Positions 8,091 through 15,846 of a stretch of 46,207 nucleotides of DNA are shown one piece after another. The stretch's first letter is position 1. Every line of letters starts with the position of its first letter. This DNA comes from JAMWDF01 sp964645405 (GTDB lineage: Bacteria > Ratteibacteria > UBA8468 > B48-G9 > DSTR01), in the NCBI GenBank assembly GCA_964645405.1, contig CAZYCA010000017.1, positions 1 to 46,207 of the forward strand, written 5' to 3'. The notes under the pieces were generated by a model that had not been told where the DNA came from, did not search any database, and saw only the letters and a list, made by a program, of their open reading frames with translations. The position numbers were made by a program, and so were the translations under genes.

Positions 8091-8996
8091 ATGCAGCTGA
8101 AAGAAGAAATAAAAAAGTTAAAGGAAAAAAAGAAGGCACTTATTCTGGTTCATAATTACCAGAGACCGGAGATACAGCAGCTGGCTGATTTTGTTGGTGA
8201 TTCCCTGGAGCTGGCAAGGCAGGCAGCCGCTGCCAGAGATTACCAGTTGATTGTGCTTTGTGGTGTCCGGTTTATGGCAGAAACAGCCAAAATACTCTGT
8301 CCTGAGAAAAAGGTAGTTTTACCAGTAGCTGATGCTGGTTGCCCTTTAGCAGATATGGCAGGGGTGGAAGCTGTTCAATCCCTGAAGGAAAAGTATCCGC
8401 AAGCCTGGGTTGTTTCCTATGTGAATACCAGTGCCCGGGTTAAAGCAGTCAGTGATGTCTGCTGCACTTCCTCCAATGCCGCAGGTGTAATCAAGAATAT
8501 ACCTGCCCGGGAAGTAATTTTTCTGCCCGACAGAAACCTTTGCTGGTATGTAAAACAAAAAGTACCAGAAAAAAAGGTTATTTGCTGGGATGGTTTCTGT
8601 ATTGTCCATGAACGTTTTACGATGGCGGATGTTCAGCAGGCGAGGAAAGAACTACCGGAAGCAGAAATTATCGTTCATCCGGAATGTAAACCCGAGGTTC
8701 AGCAACTGGCTGATGGTATCTATTCCACTTCCGGAATGCTGCAGCGTTGTCGCGTTTCTCCAGCCAGGCAGTTTGTAATCGGGACAGAGGAAGGTTTAAT
8801 CTACCGTCTGCAGAAGGAGAATCCCGAGAAGGAATTTTTTTCTCTTGGACCAGCCCGCATCTGTGTCAACATGAAAAAAACTGATTTGCACAGTCTTTTC
8901 CATGCTCTGGAAAAGGAAGAACACCAGATTACTCTGCCTGAGAAGTTAGTCCAGGCAGCAAGAAAAGCAGTGGAGATGATGGTTCAATATAAGTAA
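8091..8996 (+). CDS. nadA: Quinolinate synthase
   Basis: 301 residues. It condenses iminoaspartate with dihydroxyacetone phosphate to quinolinate, the NAD precursor, with an oxygen-sensitive [4Fe-4S] cluster. The three expected cluster ligands are C84 (AGCPLAD), C170 (CIVHERF) and C258 (CVNMK). The YSTSGM and HPECKP motifs are present. It sits 2 bp after the desulfurase gene and just before iscU, the usual reason being that NadA needs a cluster made on the spot. nadB and nadC are not in the window. NAD is also the substrate of Thi4, so this gene feeds a neighbour's reaction. Confidence 0.96.
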   Translation: MQLKEEIKKLKEKKKALILVHNYQRPEIQQLADFVGDSLELARQAAAARDYQLIVLCGVRFMAETAKILCPEKKVVLPVADAGCPLADMAGVEAVQSLKEKYPQAWVVSYVNTSARVKAVSDVCCTSSNAAGVIKNIPAREVIFLPDRNLCWYVKQKVPEKKVICWDGFCIVHERFTMADVQQARKELPEAEIIVHPECKPEVQQLADGIYSTSGMLQRCRVSPARQFVIGTEEGLIYRLQKENPEKEFFSLGPARICVNMKKTDLHSLFHALEKEEHQITLPEKLVQAARKAVEMMVQYK

Positions 8997-9006
8997 GGAG
9001 AAAACC

Positions 9007-9417
9007 GTGGATTATACAGAAAAAGTTTTGGAATATTTCCGCCATCCTAAAAATATGGGCAAAATGGAAAACCCGGATGGAGTGGGTCGTGTTGGCAATC
9101 CTGTCTGCGGGGATGTGATGCAGATTTTTATCAAGGTTAAGGATAATATAATCCAGGATATTAAGTTTGAGACTTTTGGCTGCGGGGCTGCTATTGCCAC
9201 CTCCTCTGTGATTACAGAAATGGCTAAAGGGAAAACTCTGGAGCAGGCAGAGGCGATTACCAACCAGCAGGTGGTAGAGTTTTTAGGTGGGTTACCTCCA
9301 GTAAAAAAGCATTGCTCGCTTCTGGCTGAGCAGGGGCTGAAAGCAGCTATTGCTGATTACCGGTCCAGACAGAAAAACACTCAACCCGGCAATGAAGGAA
9401 AAGGGACAGATAATTGA
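9007..9417 (+). CDS. iscU: Fe-S cluster assembly scaffold IscU/NifU-type
   Basis: 136 residues starting at GTG, preceded by aaggag. The scaffold cysteines C34 (NPVCGD), C59 (GCGAA) and C103 (KKHCSLL) are all present. D36 follows the first Cys and H102 precedes the third, as in working scaffolds. The N-terminal LEYFRHPKNMG is the usual IscU/NifU start. It receives sulfur from the desulfurase encoded two genes upstream and builds [2Fe-2S]/[4Fe-4S] clusters in the cytoplasm. There is no hscA/hscB or fdx beside it, so delivery may rely on the Nfu protein encoded two genes downstream. The last 26 bp overlap the next gene. Confidence 0.94.
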   Translation: MDYTEKVLEYFRHPKNMGKMENPDGVGRVGNPVCGDVMQIFIKVKDNIIQDIKFETFGCGAAIATSSVITEMAKGKTLEQAEAITNQQVVEFLGGLPPVKKHCSLLAEQGLKAAIADYRSRQKNTQPGNEGKGTDN

Positions 9418-9799
9418 AGTGAAGGGTAAACTGGCACTTGTCAGAATGCAAAAGAGCAAGACTGGAGCCTGCAGTACCTGCGGTCTGTGTAAAAGCAGTT
9501 CAGTGTCCGGTCTTTACCTGGAGGCAGAAAATCCTGTGGGTGCCAGAGAAGGAGAGGTGGTTATCGTGGAAATTTCTGGCCAGGATATTCTGGCTGCTTC
9601 CTGCCTTATTTATGGCATTCCCCTGGTGGGTTTTATCCTGGCAGTAATTTTATCCGGACTGGTGGCAGCTTCCTGGTTGAAGGTGATTATCTTTTTAGTT
9701 TTTCTGGGTGGTGGCTGGTATGCAGGCACTTTACATGCAGATAGATATGCCTGCCGGCATAAACCGGTGGTTGTCGCCAGAGAATCAGAAAATCTGTAA
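9392..9799 (+). CDS. RseC/MucC-like membrane protein
   Basis: 135 residues from the ATG at 9392, inside the end of iscU (26-bp overlap). No good ribosome site is visible, so it may be translationally coupled; a TTG at 9350 is an alternative. A soluble N-terminal domain carries C27-x2-C30-x2-C33 (CSTCGLC). Two hydrophobic helices follow at about 66-90 and 94-112. This matches the RseC/MucC family, small inner-membrane proteins linked to sigma-E control, the SoxR-reducing system and rnf complexes. Here it is between iscU and nfu, away from any rnf or rseAB gene. The cysteine motif could bind a cluster made by its neighbours, but its role is unknown. Confidence 0.8.
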   Translation: MKEKGQIIEVKGKLALVRMQKSKTGACSTCGLCKSSSVSGLYLEAENPVGAREGEVVIVEISGQDILAASCLIYGIPLVGFILAVILSGLVAASWLKVIIFLVFLGGGWYAGTLHADRYACRHKPVVVARESENL

Positions 9800-9846
9800 A
9801 CTCAGTTGTTGCCGCAGGAAGATTAACCGAGTGGAGTGGAGGGAAT

Positions 9847-10098
9847 ATGAGCAATCTGAAAGAGAAAGTAGAGCAGGCGCTGGTTGAGGTCAAACAATTT
9901 TTAAGAGGGGATGGCGGTGACTGTGAGGTTATCTCAGCCGAAGATGGTGTGGTAAAGGTTAAACTGACAGGAGCCTGCCAGGGTTGTCCCTTTGCTGCCC
10001 TGACCATGAAAATGCGGGTGGAAAAGATTATCAAGGAAAGGGTGCCTGAAGTGAAGGAAGTAATCCCGGTGGAAGAAGATTCTTCCGGAAACAAGTAA
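9847..10098 (+). CDS. NfuA-type Fe-S carrier (NifU C-terminal domain)
   Basis: 83 residues consisting only of the NifU C-terminal domain. The N-terminal motif VKQFLRGDGGDCEV and the cluster-binding C44-x2-C47 (GACQGCPFA) are present. Two such monomers hold one [4Fe-4S] cluster at their interface and pass it to target enzymes. Its position one gene after iscU suggests delivery of clusters from that scaffold, for example to NadA, LarE or the downstream radical SAM protein. The following larE gene begins immediately after its stop codon. Confidence 0.93.
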   Translation: MSNLKEKVEQALVEVKQFLRGDGGDCEVISAEDGVVKVKLTGACQGCPFAALTMKMRVEKIIKERVPEVKEVIPVEEDSSGNK

Positions 10099-10099
10099 G

Positions 10100-10942
10100 A
10101 TGAAGCGGTTAAACCCGATTCTCAGAAGCAAACTGGAAAAACTCCAGGAAGTCTTGAGGAAAGCAGAAAGTGTACTGGTGGCTTATTCCGGTGGGGTAGA
10201 CAGTAGTTTTCTCTTAAAAGTTGCGCTGGATGTTCTGGGCCCGGAGAAAGTGCTGGCAGTAACTGCTGTGTCCCCAACCTATCCAGCAGAAGAACTTGCT
10301 GCTGCCAGAAAATTAGCCAGTGATTTAGGCGTCAGACTGAAACTGATTTCTACTTCCGAACTGCGTAATTGGCTTTTTGCCAGCAATCCTGTAAGACGCT
10401 GCTACTGGTGTAAGAAGGAACTTTTCCGGCATCTGGTGAGCCTGGCTGAAAAATTCCGGATGAAAAAGGTAGTGGAAGGCAGTAATCTGGAAGATAGTCG
10501 GGACTACCGTCCTGGTGAACAGGCCAGGAAAGAGTACGGCGTTATTTCCCCTCTGCAAATAGCCGGACTGACAAAAAAAGAAATCAGGTTGCTGGCAAGG
10601 AAATTTTCTTTACCTGTCTGGAACAAACCATCTTCTGCCTGTCTGGCTTCCAGGATTCCCTATGGCAGTCCCATTACCCTGAAAAAGCTGAAACGCATCG
10701 CCAGGGCTGAAAGATTCCTGCGCCAGTTAGGTTTCAGGCAGGTAAGGGTAAGAGATTTTGACCTTTTAGCAAAACTGGAAGTGGAAGAAAAGGATTTTCT
10801 GAAGGTTATTCGTCAGCGGAAAAAGATTGTTCCTTTTTTGCAATCCTGCGGCTACCTTTATGTGACACTGCATCTGCAACCTTACCGGAGTGGAAGTCTG
10901 AATGCTCCTGTGAGAAAAAAGTTAGAGGTGGTGGAAACGTGA
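10100..10942 (+). CDS. larE: LarE-family ATP-dependent sulfur transferase, three-Cys type
   Basis: 280 residues. The N-terminal PP-loop is AYSGGVDSS (28-36), and NKPSSACLASRIPYG is the family's sulfur-donor region. LarE puts sulfur into the nickel-pincer nucleotide precursor of lactate racemase and relatives. The Lactobacillus enzyme sacrifices one Cys. Here there are three cysteines, C101 and C104 (CYWC) and C181, the set that holds a [4Fe-4S] cluster in the non-sacrificial LarE subgroup. No larA, larB or larC is in the window, so the final substrate is uncertain. It sits between nfu and mnmA, and its last bases overlap the mnmA start by 4 bp (GTGA). Confidence 0.87.
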   Translation: MKRLNPILRSKLEKLQEVLRKAESVLVAYSGGVDSSFLLKVALDVLGPEKVLAVTAVSPTYPAEELAAARKLASDLGVRLKLISTSELRNWLFASNPVRRCYWCKKELFRHLVSLAEKFRMKKVVEGSNLEDSRDYRPGEQARKEYGVISPLQIAGLTKKEIRLLARKFSLPVWNKPSSACLASRIPYGSPITLKKLKRIARAERFLRQLGFRQVRVRDFDLLAKLEVEEKDFLKVIRQRKKIVPFLQSCGYLYVTLHLQPYRSGSLNAPVRKKLEVVET

Positions 10943-12036
10943 AAGAGGGAGGGAAAAGAGATAAAGGACTGCTGGTTAAAGTAGCCGTGGGCCTCAGTGG
11001 CGGTGTGGATTCAGCAACAGCCGCTTTCTTCTTAAAACAACAGGGTTATCAACTGACCGGGGTCTTTATGAAGATTTGGTCCGGTCCGGAGGAAGAAAAA
11101 AGGCAGGGTTCAGGTGGTTGTTATGGTCCTGATACTGAGGATTTAAATTCTGCCCGAAAAGTTGCCAGATGGCTGGATATTCCTCTGAAAGTCGTTGATT
11201 TATCAGATTCTTATCAGGAAAAAGTGATAGGTTATTTTGTCCGGGAGTATCTAAAAGGGAAAACACCTAATCCCTGCATCGTCTGTAACCGGTTTATCAA
11301 GTTTGGTCTTCTGTGGCAAGCTCTCAGAGAAAAAAAGCTTAACTTTGATTATTTTGCCACCGGTCATTATGCCAGGGTGGAGTATGGGAAAGAAAGTCAC
11401 CGGTATCTACTGAAGAAAGGAGTGGATACCACAAAAGACCAGTCTTATTTTCTCTACCTTTTGCATCAGAAGCAACTTAGAAGGATTATCTTTCCTCTGG
11501 GTACCTACTGGAAACATCAGGTAAGAGAAATAGCCAGAAGAGAAAAAATCCCTGTCAGCCAGAGAAAAGAAAGTCAGGACTTTTCTCCAGACTGGAAACT
11601 TCTTTTCAGAAACAACCTGCAACCAGGGCCAATTTTTTCCACAGATGGGCATCTGTTAGGCCGGCACCAGGGAATTGCCTGTTATACCATTGGACAGCGC
11701 CAGGGATTAAGGTTGTCCAGCGGTAAGCCCTTATATGTCATAAGGATAGATGCCAGGAAAAATGCCCTTTTTGTCGGTCCCAGGGAGGAATGCTGGAAAA
11801 AACAGATAGAAGTTTCGCAGGTACATTATGTTTCCATAAAACCTCCGGTTTATCCGCTGAGGGTGACAGTGAAAATCAGGTCCACCCAGCCAGCTGCTTC
11901 TGCCACCCTTTATCCTATTTCCAGAAAAAGGGTGAGGCTGGTTTTTGACCAGCAGCAGTGGGCTGTTACTCCGGGGCAGTCTGCTGTCTTCTACCAGGAG
12001 GAAATTCTTTTAGGCGGTGGTATTATCCAGGATTGA
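10939..12036 (+). CDS. mnmA: tRNA 2-thiouridylase MnmA lacking the second catalytic Cys
   Basis: 365 residues, normal length, GTG start overlapping the larE stop. The PP-loop GLSGGVDSA, NPCIVCN (C113, C116), ATGHYAR, KDQSYFL and YTIGQRQGL are intact. The enzyme makes 2-thiouridine at position 34 of Glu, Gln and Lys tRNAs. Normal MnmA has an ESQ-x-ICF segment whose Cys carries the persulfide. Here residues 211-216 read ESQDFS, as if the two codons for Ile-Cys had been deleted in frame at about 11581. Cys61, C113 and C116 remain and could hold a cluster instead. The orthology is sure; the chemistry is not. Confidence 0.88.
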   Translation: MKEGGKRDKGLLVKVAVGLSGGVDSATAAFFLKQQGYQLTGVFMKIWSGPEEEKRQGSGGCYGPDTEDLNSARKVARWLDIPLKVVDLSDSYQEKVIGYFVREYLKGKTPNPCIVCNRFIKFGLLWQALREKKLNFDYFATGHYARVEYGKESHRYLLKKGVDTTKDQSYFLYLLHQKQLRRIIFPLGTYWKHQVREIARREKIPVSQRKESQDFSPDWKLLFRNNLQPGPIFSTDGHLLGRHQGIACYTIGQRQGLRLSSGKPLYVIRIDARKNALFVGPREECWKKQIEVSQVHYVSIKPPVYPLRVTVKIRSTQPAASATLYPISRKRVRLVFDQQQWAVTPGQSAVFYQEEILLGGGIIQD

Positions 12037-12045
12037 CGGAAATAG

Positions 12046-12076
12046 TCTTCTCAGGGTATCATTTATCCTGAGAAGA
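12046..12076 (+). promoter_or_regulatory. Intergenic hairpin between mnmA and the radical SAM gene
   Basis: Positions 12046-12058 and 12064-12076 form a 13-bp stem with one G-U pair around a 5-nt loop (core cttctcagg / cctgagaag). No T-run follows, so it is a poor intrinsic terminator. It may mark an mRNA processing or stability point between the sulfur genes and the next group, or a partial terminator. The ribosome site of the next gene (aaggaggt) lies about 10 nt beyond it. Confidence 0.5.
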
Positions 12077-12100
12077 ACAAGTTAAAGAAGGAGGTGGCTT

Positions 12101-13597
12101 ATGCTTAACCTGGAAGGACGTTTGATGGCAGTTATGGAGAAGGGGACTACGCAAAAGGTTCTCTCCGGGTTAATGACAGCCAGTTTTCGGAATAAGCTTA
12201 CCCGGAAGGCTTTCCTCCGGGCACTGGAAAAAGCGATGTGGCGTCTTTCCTTTAAGGGACCACAGCGGCCGGAAAGAGTTCATTATGAGAGAGCCTTGAT
12301 GGCACGGGCATTATTGAATTCCATTGAACGCACACTAAACTCCGGTACACTTTCAGAAAGATGTATGAATGCCCTCTGGGAAATTTTTCTGGGTAAGGTC
12401 TTTATCGCAGGCATTCCTAAACGGAAATCCTTTGCAGAAACTCATGGGTTCCGGCCACCCTGCTTTGTTACCATTTCACCTACCAATGTCTGCAACCTGA
12501 AATGTAAGGGTTGTTATGCTGGAGATGTCTATACCCGTCACACCCTTACTTTTGATGTTTTTGACCGGGTTATCAGGGAAATAAAGGAATATTTTGCAGC
12601 CCACTTTCTGGTGATTTCCGGGGGGGAACCCTTTATGTACAGGCAAAATGGCCATACTTTGATGGACATTCTCCAGAGACACCAGGATGTCTACTTTATG
12701 GCTTATACCAATGGCACCATGATTAACCGGGAAGTAGCCAGAAGACTTGGTGAATTAGGAAATTTCACGCCTTCCATTTCTGTAGAAGGTTTTGCCCGGG
12801 AAACTGATGAACGCCGTGGTCATGGGGTACACCGGAAAATTTTAGAAGCCATGGAGTATCTGAGAGAAGCTGGAGTTCCCTTCGGTATTTCTGTGACACC
12901 TACCAGGTATAACGCTGATTTGCTGCTCTCCGATGAGTTTGTTGATTACTACTTCTTACAGCAGGGTGCTTTTTACGGCTGGTATTTCCAGTATATGCCG
13001 ATAGGCAGAAAGCCAAGTGTGGAGCTTATGGTGACACCACAGCAACGTTTGAAAATGCTGAAAAGAATCTGGTCTCTGGTGGAAGAAAAAAGGTTGTTCA
13101 TTGCTGATTTCTGGAATTCCGGAACTGCCTCTGATGGCTGTATGGCTGCTGCCAGGGGTGGTGGATATTTCTATATCATGTGGGATGGTACTATTACTCC
13201 CTGTGTTTTCATTCCTTTCAAAGACAGGCAGGGAGGAAACATCTACCATCTTTACCAGGAAGAGAAAACCATTCTGGATGCTATCCAGACCCCACTTTTT
13301 CAGGAAATCAGGAAATGGCAGGATAACTACTGGCTGCAGCAACCAAAAGAAAAATGTGGCAATTTGCTTGTCCCCTGTATTATAAGGGATAATTCCCTCT
13401 CTTTCCGGGAGATTGTTGCCCGAACCGGGGCAGAGCCAGTGGATGAAGGAGCTTATGCTCTGCTTTCCTTTATTGAGCAGGATTCTCTGCCACGTTACAA
13501 CAGGGAATATCGCCAGCTGGTGGACCCTCTCTGGGAGAAAGAGTATGCAGGTGGTAATGGTCAGGGAAGATCTCCTGTAGAAAAAAAGCCGAACTAA
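12101..13597 (+). CDS. Radical SAM / SPASM-type protein, function unknown
   Basis: 498 residues. The radical SAM cluster motif is C131-x3-C135-x2-C138 (CNLKCKGCYA), preceded by TISPTN, and the SAM-binding ISGGEP follows. A C-terminal region with further cysteines (DGCMAA, ITPCVF, KCGN, VPC) looks like a SPASM-type auxiliary cluster domain. About 120 helical residues precede the radical SAM core, which is unusual for peptide-modifying members. I do not recognise the substrate; no small precursor peptide is visible nearby. It follows the Fe-S assembly genes and precedes a UbiB-like kinase and lipid A genes, so a lipid or quinone-related reaction is possible but unproven. A strong ribosome site (aaggaggt) supports the ATG. 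Confidence 0.85.
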   Translation: MLNLEGRLMAVMEKGTTQKVLSGLMTASFRNKLTRKAFLRALEKAMWRLSFKGPQRPERVHYERALMARALLNSIERTLNSGTLSERCMNALWEIFLGKVFIAGIPKRKSFAETHGFRPPCFVTISPTNVCNLKCKGCYAGDVYTRHTLTFDVFDRVIREIKEYFAAHFLVISGGEPFMYRQNGHTLMDILQRHQDVYFMAYTNGTMINREVARRLGELGNFTPSISVEGFARETDERRGHGVHRKILEAMEYLREAGVPFGISVTPTRYNADLLLSDEFVDYYFLQQGAFYGWYFQYMPIGRKPSVELMVTPQQRLKMLKRIWSLVEEKRLFIADFWNSGTASDGCMAAARGGGYFYIMWDGTITPCVFIPFKDRQGGNIYHLYQEEKTILDAIQTPLFQEIRKWQDNYWLQQPKEKCGNLLVPCIIRDNSLSFREIVARTGAEPVDEGAYALLSFIEQDSLPRYNREYRQLVDPLWEKEYAGGNGQGRSPVEKKPN

Positions 13598-13621
13598 GAG
13601 CTGTCTTCTAACAGGCATTTT

Positions 13622-15283
13622 ATGCCCTCAAGAGCAAGCCTCAAACAACGTCTTGGCCGTTACCGCCAGATAGGACATGTTCTGGCCAGGCACGGGTTTG
13701 GTGTAATCTTACAAAGAACCCATCTCGCCCGCTGGCTCCACCTTCCTGCCAGCTCTACTGATTTCTCTGCTCAAACAGCTCCTTTCAGGGTGAGGCAAAT
13801 GCTGGAAGAACTTGGACCAACCTTTGTGAAACTGGGGCAGATTCTTTCCACCAGACCGGATTTAATTCCTTTTCCCTATCTGCAGGAACTGGAAAAACTT
13901 CAGGATCAGGTAAGCCCGATACCAGGTGAGAAGATTCAGCAGGTAGTGGAGGAAGAACTGAAGGGAAGCCTTAGTAAGTTTTTCCTTTCTTTTGACCTGA
14001 AACCCCTGGCTTCTGGCTCTATTGCTCAGGTTCATCTTGCCAGGCTTCCAGACAACAGTCCTGTTGCTCTTAAGGTCCGCAAACCAGGGATAGAAGCACT
14101 GATAGAGACGGATTTGCAGATTCTTCTGGACCTGGCAGGGTTGATAGCGCGTTTCATCAAAGAGGCGGAAGTTTATCAGCCAGTACATATGGTACAGGAG
14201 TTTGCCCGTAGCATCCGGAAGGAACTGGACCTTTCTCTGGAAGGCCGGCGCATGGAACGTTTCCGCAAAAATTTTGCTGGTGAGGAGAGAATTATCGCAC
14301 CTTGTGTTTACCAGGAGTTCACCACAACGAAACTATTGACGATGTCCTGGATAGATGGCGTCAAAATTACCAGAGTTAAAGAGTTAGAAGAGATGGGGAT
14401 TAACCGGAGACAGCTTGCCAGGTCCGGAGCCAGGGCTACCTTAAAACAGATTTTTGTTGATGGTTTTTTTCATGCTGATCCCCACCCCGGTAACCTTTTT
14501 GTTACCAGGGAAGGAAAAATTTGTTACCTTGATTTTGGTATTACCGGGCATCTGGACCAGCAGCGGATGAGTTCTCTGGTTTTTCTTCTTCAGGGTCTGG
14601 TCCGCCGTGATGCGGATAGGATTGTCCGCGGCCTTATTTCCCTTCATGCTGTTGAAGAACAGGTAGATGTAAGTGGTTTGAAGCGGGAAATTGAAGAGAT
14701 GCTGGAGTTTTATTATGATTTACCTTTGAAAGAAATAAAACTACGTCCCATGCTGGAATCAATTTTTACTTTGATGAGAAATTTCCGGGTAAGAATACCG
14801 GCAGATTTGTCTCTTCTGGCTAAAGCCCTTATGACAACAGAAGGTGTGGGGACTTTACTGGACCCGGAGTTTAACCTCATGAGTGAAATTGAACCGGTGG
14901 TAGGTGAAATAGTAAAGAAGCACATGAGTTTGTCCGCTCTGATGAAGGGAGCAGAAAAAAACCTGACAGAGTTTTACTTCCTTGCCAGAGAAGTTCCTTC
15001 CAGTCTGGAATCCTTTCTGCGGCATCTGCGTAAAGGCGCACTCAATCTCACTTTTGAACATGAAGGACTGGAAGAACTTACCTCCTCGGTGGACAAAGCC
15101 AGTAACCGTATTGCTTTCAGTTTGATTATTGCTGCCTTACTGGTTGCCTCAGCTCTCATTGTGGTTTCCGGGAAAGGGCATCTTATCTTAGGGTATCCTT
15201 CGTTAGGTGTTCTGGGATTTTTCTTTGCTGCTATTATGGGCATCTGGCTTTTAATCGGGATTCTGCGAGCCGGTAAACTTTAA
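13622..15283 (+). CDS. UbiB/ABC1/AarF family atypical kinase
   Basis: 553 residues. The family-defining KLGQ motif (FVKLGQILSTRPDLIP, from about 69), the SGSIAQVH nucleotide loop (131-138), a lysine-bearing VALKVRKPG, the catalytic ADPHPGN and LDFG are all present. Two hydrophobic segments at about 497-515 and 525-548 anchor the C-terminus in the membrane, as in UbiB. UbiB members act as ATPases or kinases that help membrane-bound quinone or lipid synthesis. No ubiquinone or menaquinone gene is in the window. With a radical SAM gene before it and lipid A genes after, a role in membrane lipid chemistry is a fair guess. The ribosome site is weak. Confidence 0.9.
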   Translation: MPSRASLKQRLGRYRQIGHVLARHGFGVILQRTHLARWLHLPASSTDFSAQTAPFRVRQMLEELGPTFVKLGQILSTRPDLIPFPYLQELEKLQDQVSPIPGEKIQQVVEEELKGSLSKFFLSFDLKPLASGSIAQVHLARLPDNSPVALKVRKPGIEALIETDLQILLDLAGLIARFIKEAEVYQPVHMVQEFARSIRKELDLSLEGRRMERFRKNFAGEERIIAPCVYQEFTTTKLLTMSWIDGVKITRVKELEEMGINRRQLARSGARATLKQIFVDGFFHADPHPGNLFVTREGKICYLDFGITGHLDQQRMSSLVFLLQGLVRRDADRIVRGLISLHAVEEQVDVSGLKREIEEMLEFYYDLPLKEIKLRPMLESIFTLMRNFRVRIPADLSLLAKALMTTEGVGTLLDPEFNLMSEIEPVVGEIVKKHMSLSALMKGAEKNLTEFYFLAREVPSSLESFLRHLRKGALNLTFEHEGLEELTSSVDKASNRIAFSLIIAALLVASALIVVSGKGHLILGYPSLGVLGFFFAAIMGIWLLIGILRAGKL

Positions 15284-15294
15284 ACAGGAGCAGG

Positions 15295-15846
15295 ATGATG
15301 AAAACAAAAATCTGTTTTTTGGTCCTGCTGATTTCGCTGGGGACTGTTAAGGTATCTCTAACAGGGGAAAGGAGACTTCAAAGTGTAGACTTTTTGCTGG
15401 GATATGGTTATGCGAAAGTAGCGGGCACTGAAGATTATACAACCTATCCTGTAGCCATAGATTTCACCTTTCCTTTACCCTTTCACCAGCCGGAAAGTCC
15501 CTGGCAATTACAGCTGGAGCCTTTTTTTGCTTACGTTAATCAGCCTTCCAGTAATGCAGAAATGGCTTTTGCCTTCTTTCTTAAATACCGCTTTCTGAAG
15601 GGGAGGTTTCAGCCTTACCTGAAGGTGGGAAGCGGAATTATCATTCTCACCCAGGACCTGAAGGAACAGTCCACCAGTTTCAACTTTGGTTCTTCTCTGG
15701 TGCTTGGTTTCAGTCTGAAAACTTCCTCTCGGTTGAATTTAGTGGGAGAAGTTCGTTACCGGCATGTCTCCAACGCTGGCATCAAGGAGCCAAACTCAGG
15801 AGTAGATTCCCGCATTTTTCTCCTGGGGTTCACTAAAGAACTATGA
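15295..15846 (+). CDS. PagL-like lipid A 3-O-deacylase (outer-membrane barrel)
   Basis: 183 residues with an N-terminal signal peptide (about 1-24) and alternating beta-strand segments as in an 8-stranded outer-membrane barrel. Near the C-terminus RYRHVSNAG gives the PagL signature HxSNA, with H157 and S159 as catalytic pair. The PN-x-G that usually follows is also present. An acidic residue, D171, lies where PagL is recalled to have Glu. PagL removes the 3-position acyl chain of lipid A. It sits directly upstream of lpxB, sharing 4 bp with it, which supports a lipid A role. Two adjacent ATGs (15295, 15298) are possible starts. Overall similarity is modest. Confidence 0.7.
   Translation: MMKTKICFLVLLISLGTVKVSLTGERRLQSVDFLLGYGYAKVAGTEDYTTYPVAIDFTFPLPFHQPESPWQLQLEPFFAYVNQPSSNAEMAFAFFLKYRFLKGRFQPYLKVGSGIIILTQDLKEQSTSFNFGSSLVLGFSLKTSSRLNLVGEVRYRHVSNAGIKEPNSGVDSRIFLLGFTKEL

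Noticed and set aside
10939..12036. mnmA as a pseudogene because of the missing Cys
   Set aside because: The frame is intact and all other conserved motifs are kept; a changed mechanism is the better explanation.
12046..12076. Intrinsic terminator after mnmA
   Set aside because: The hairpin is good but no T-run follows; listed only as a regulatory hairpin.
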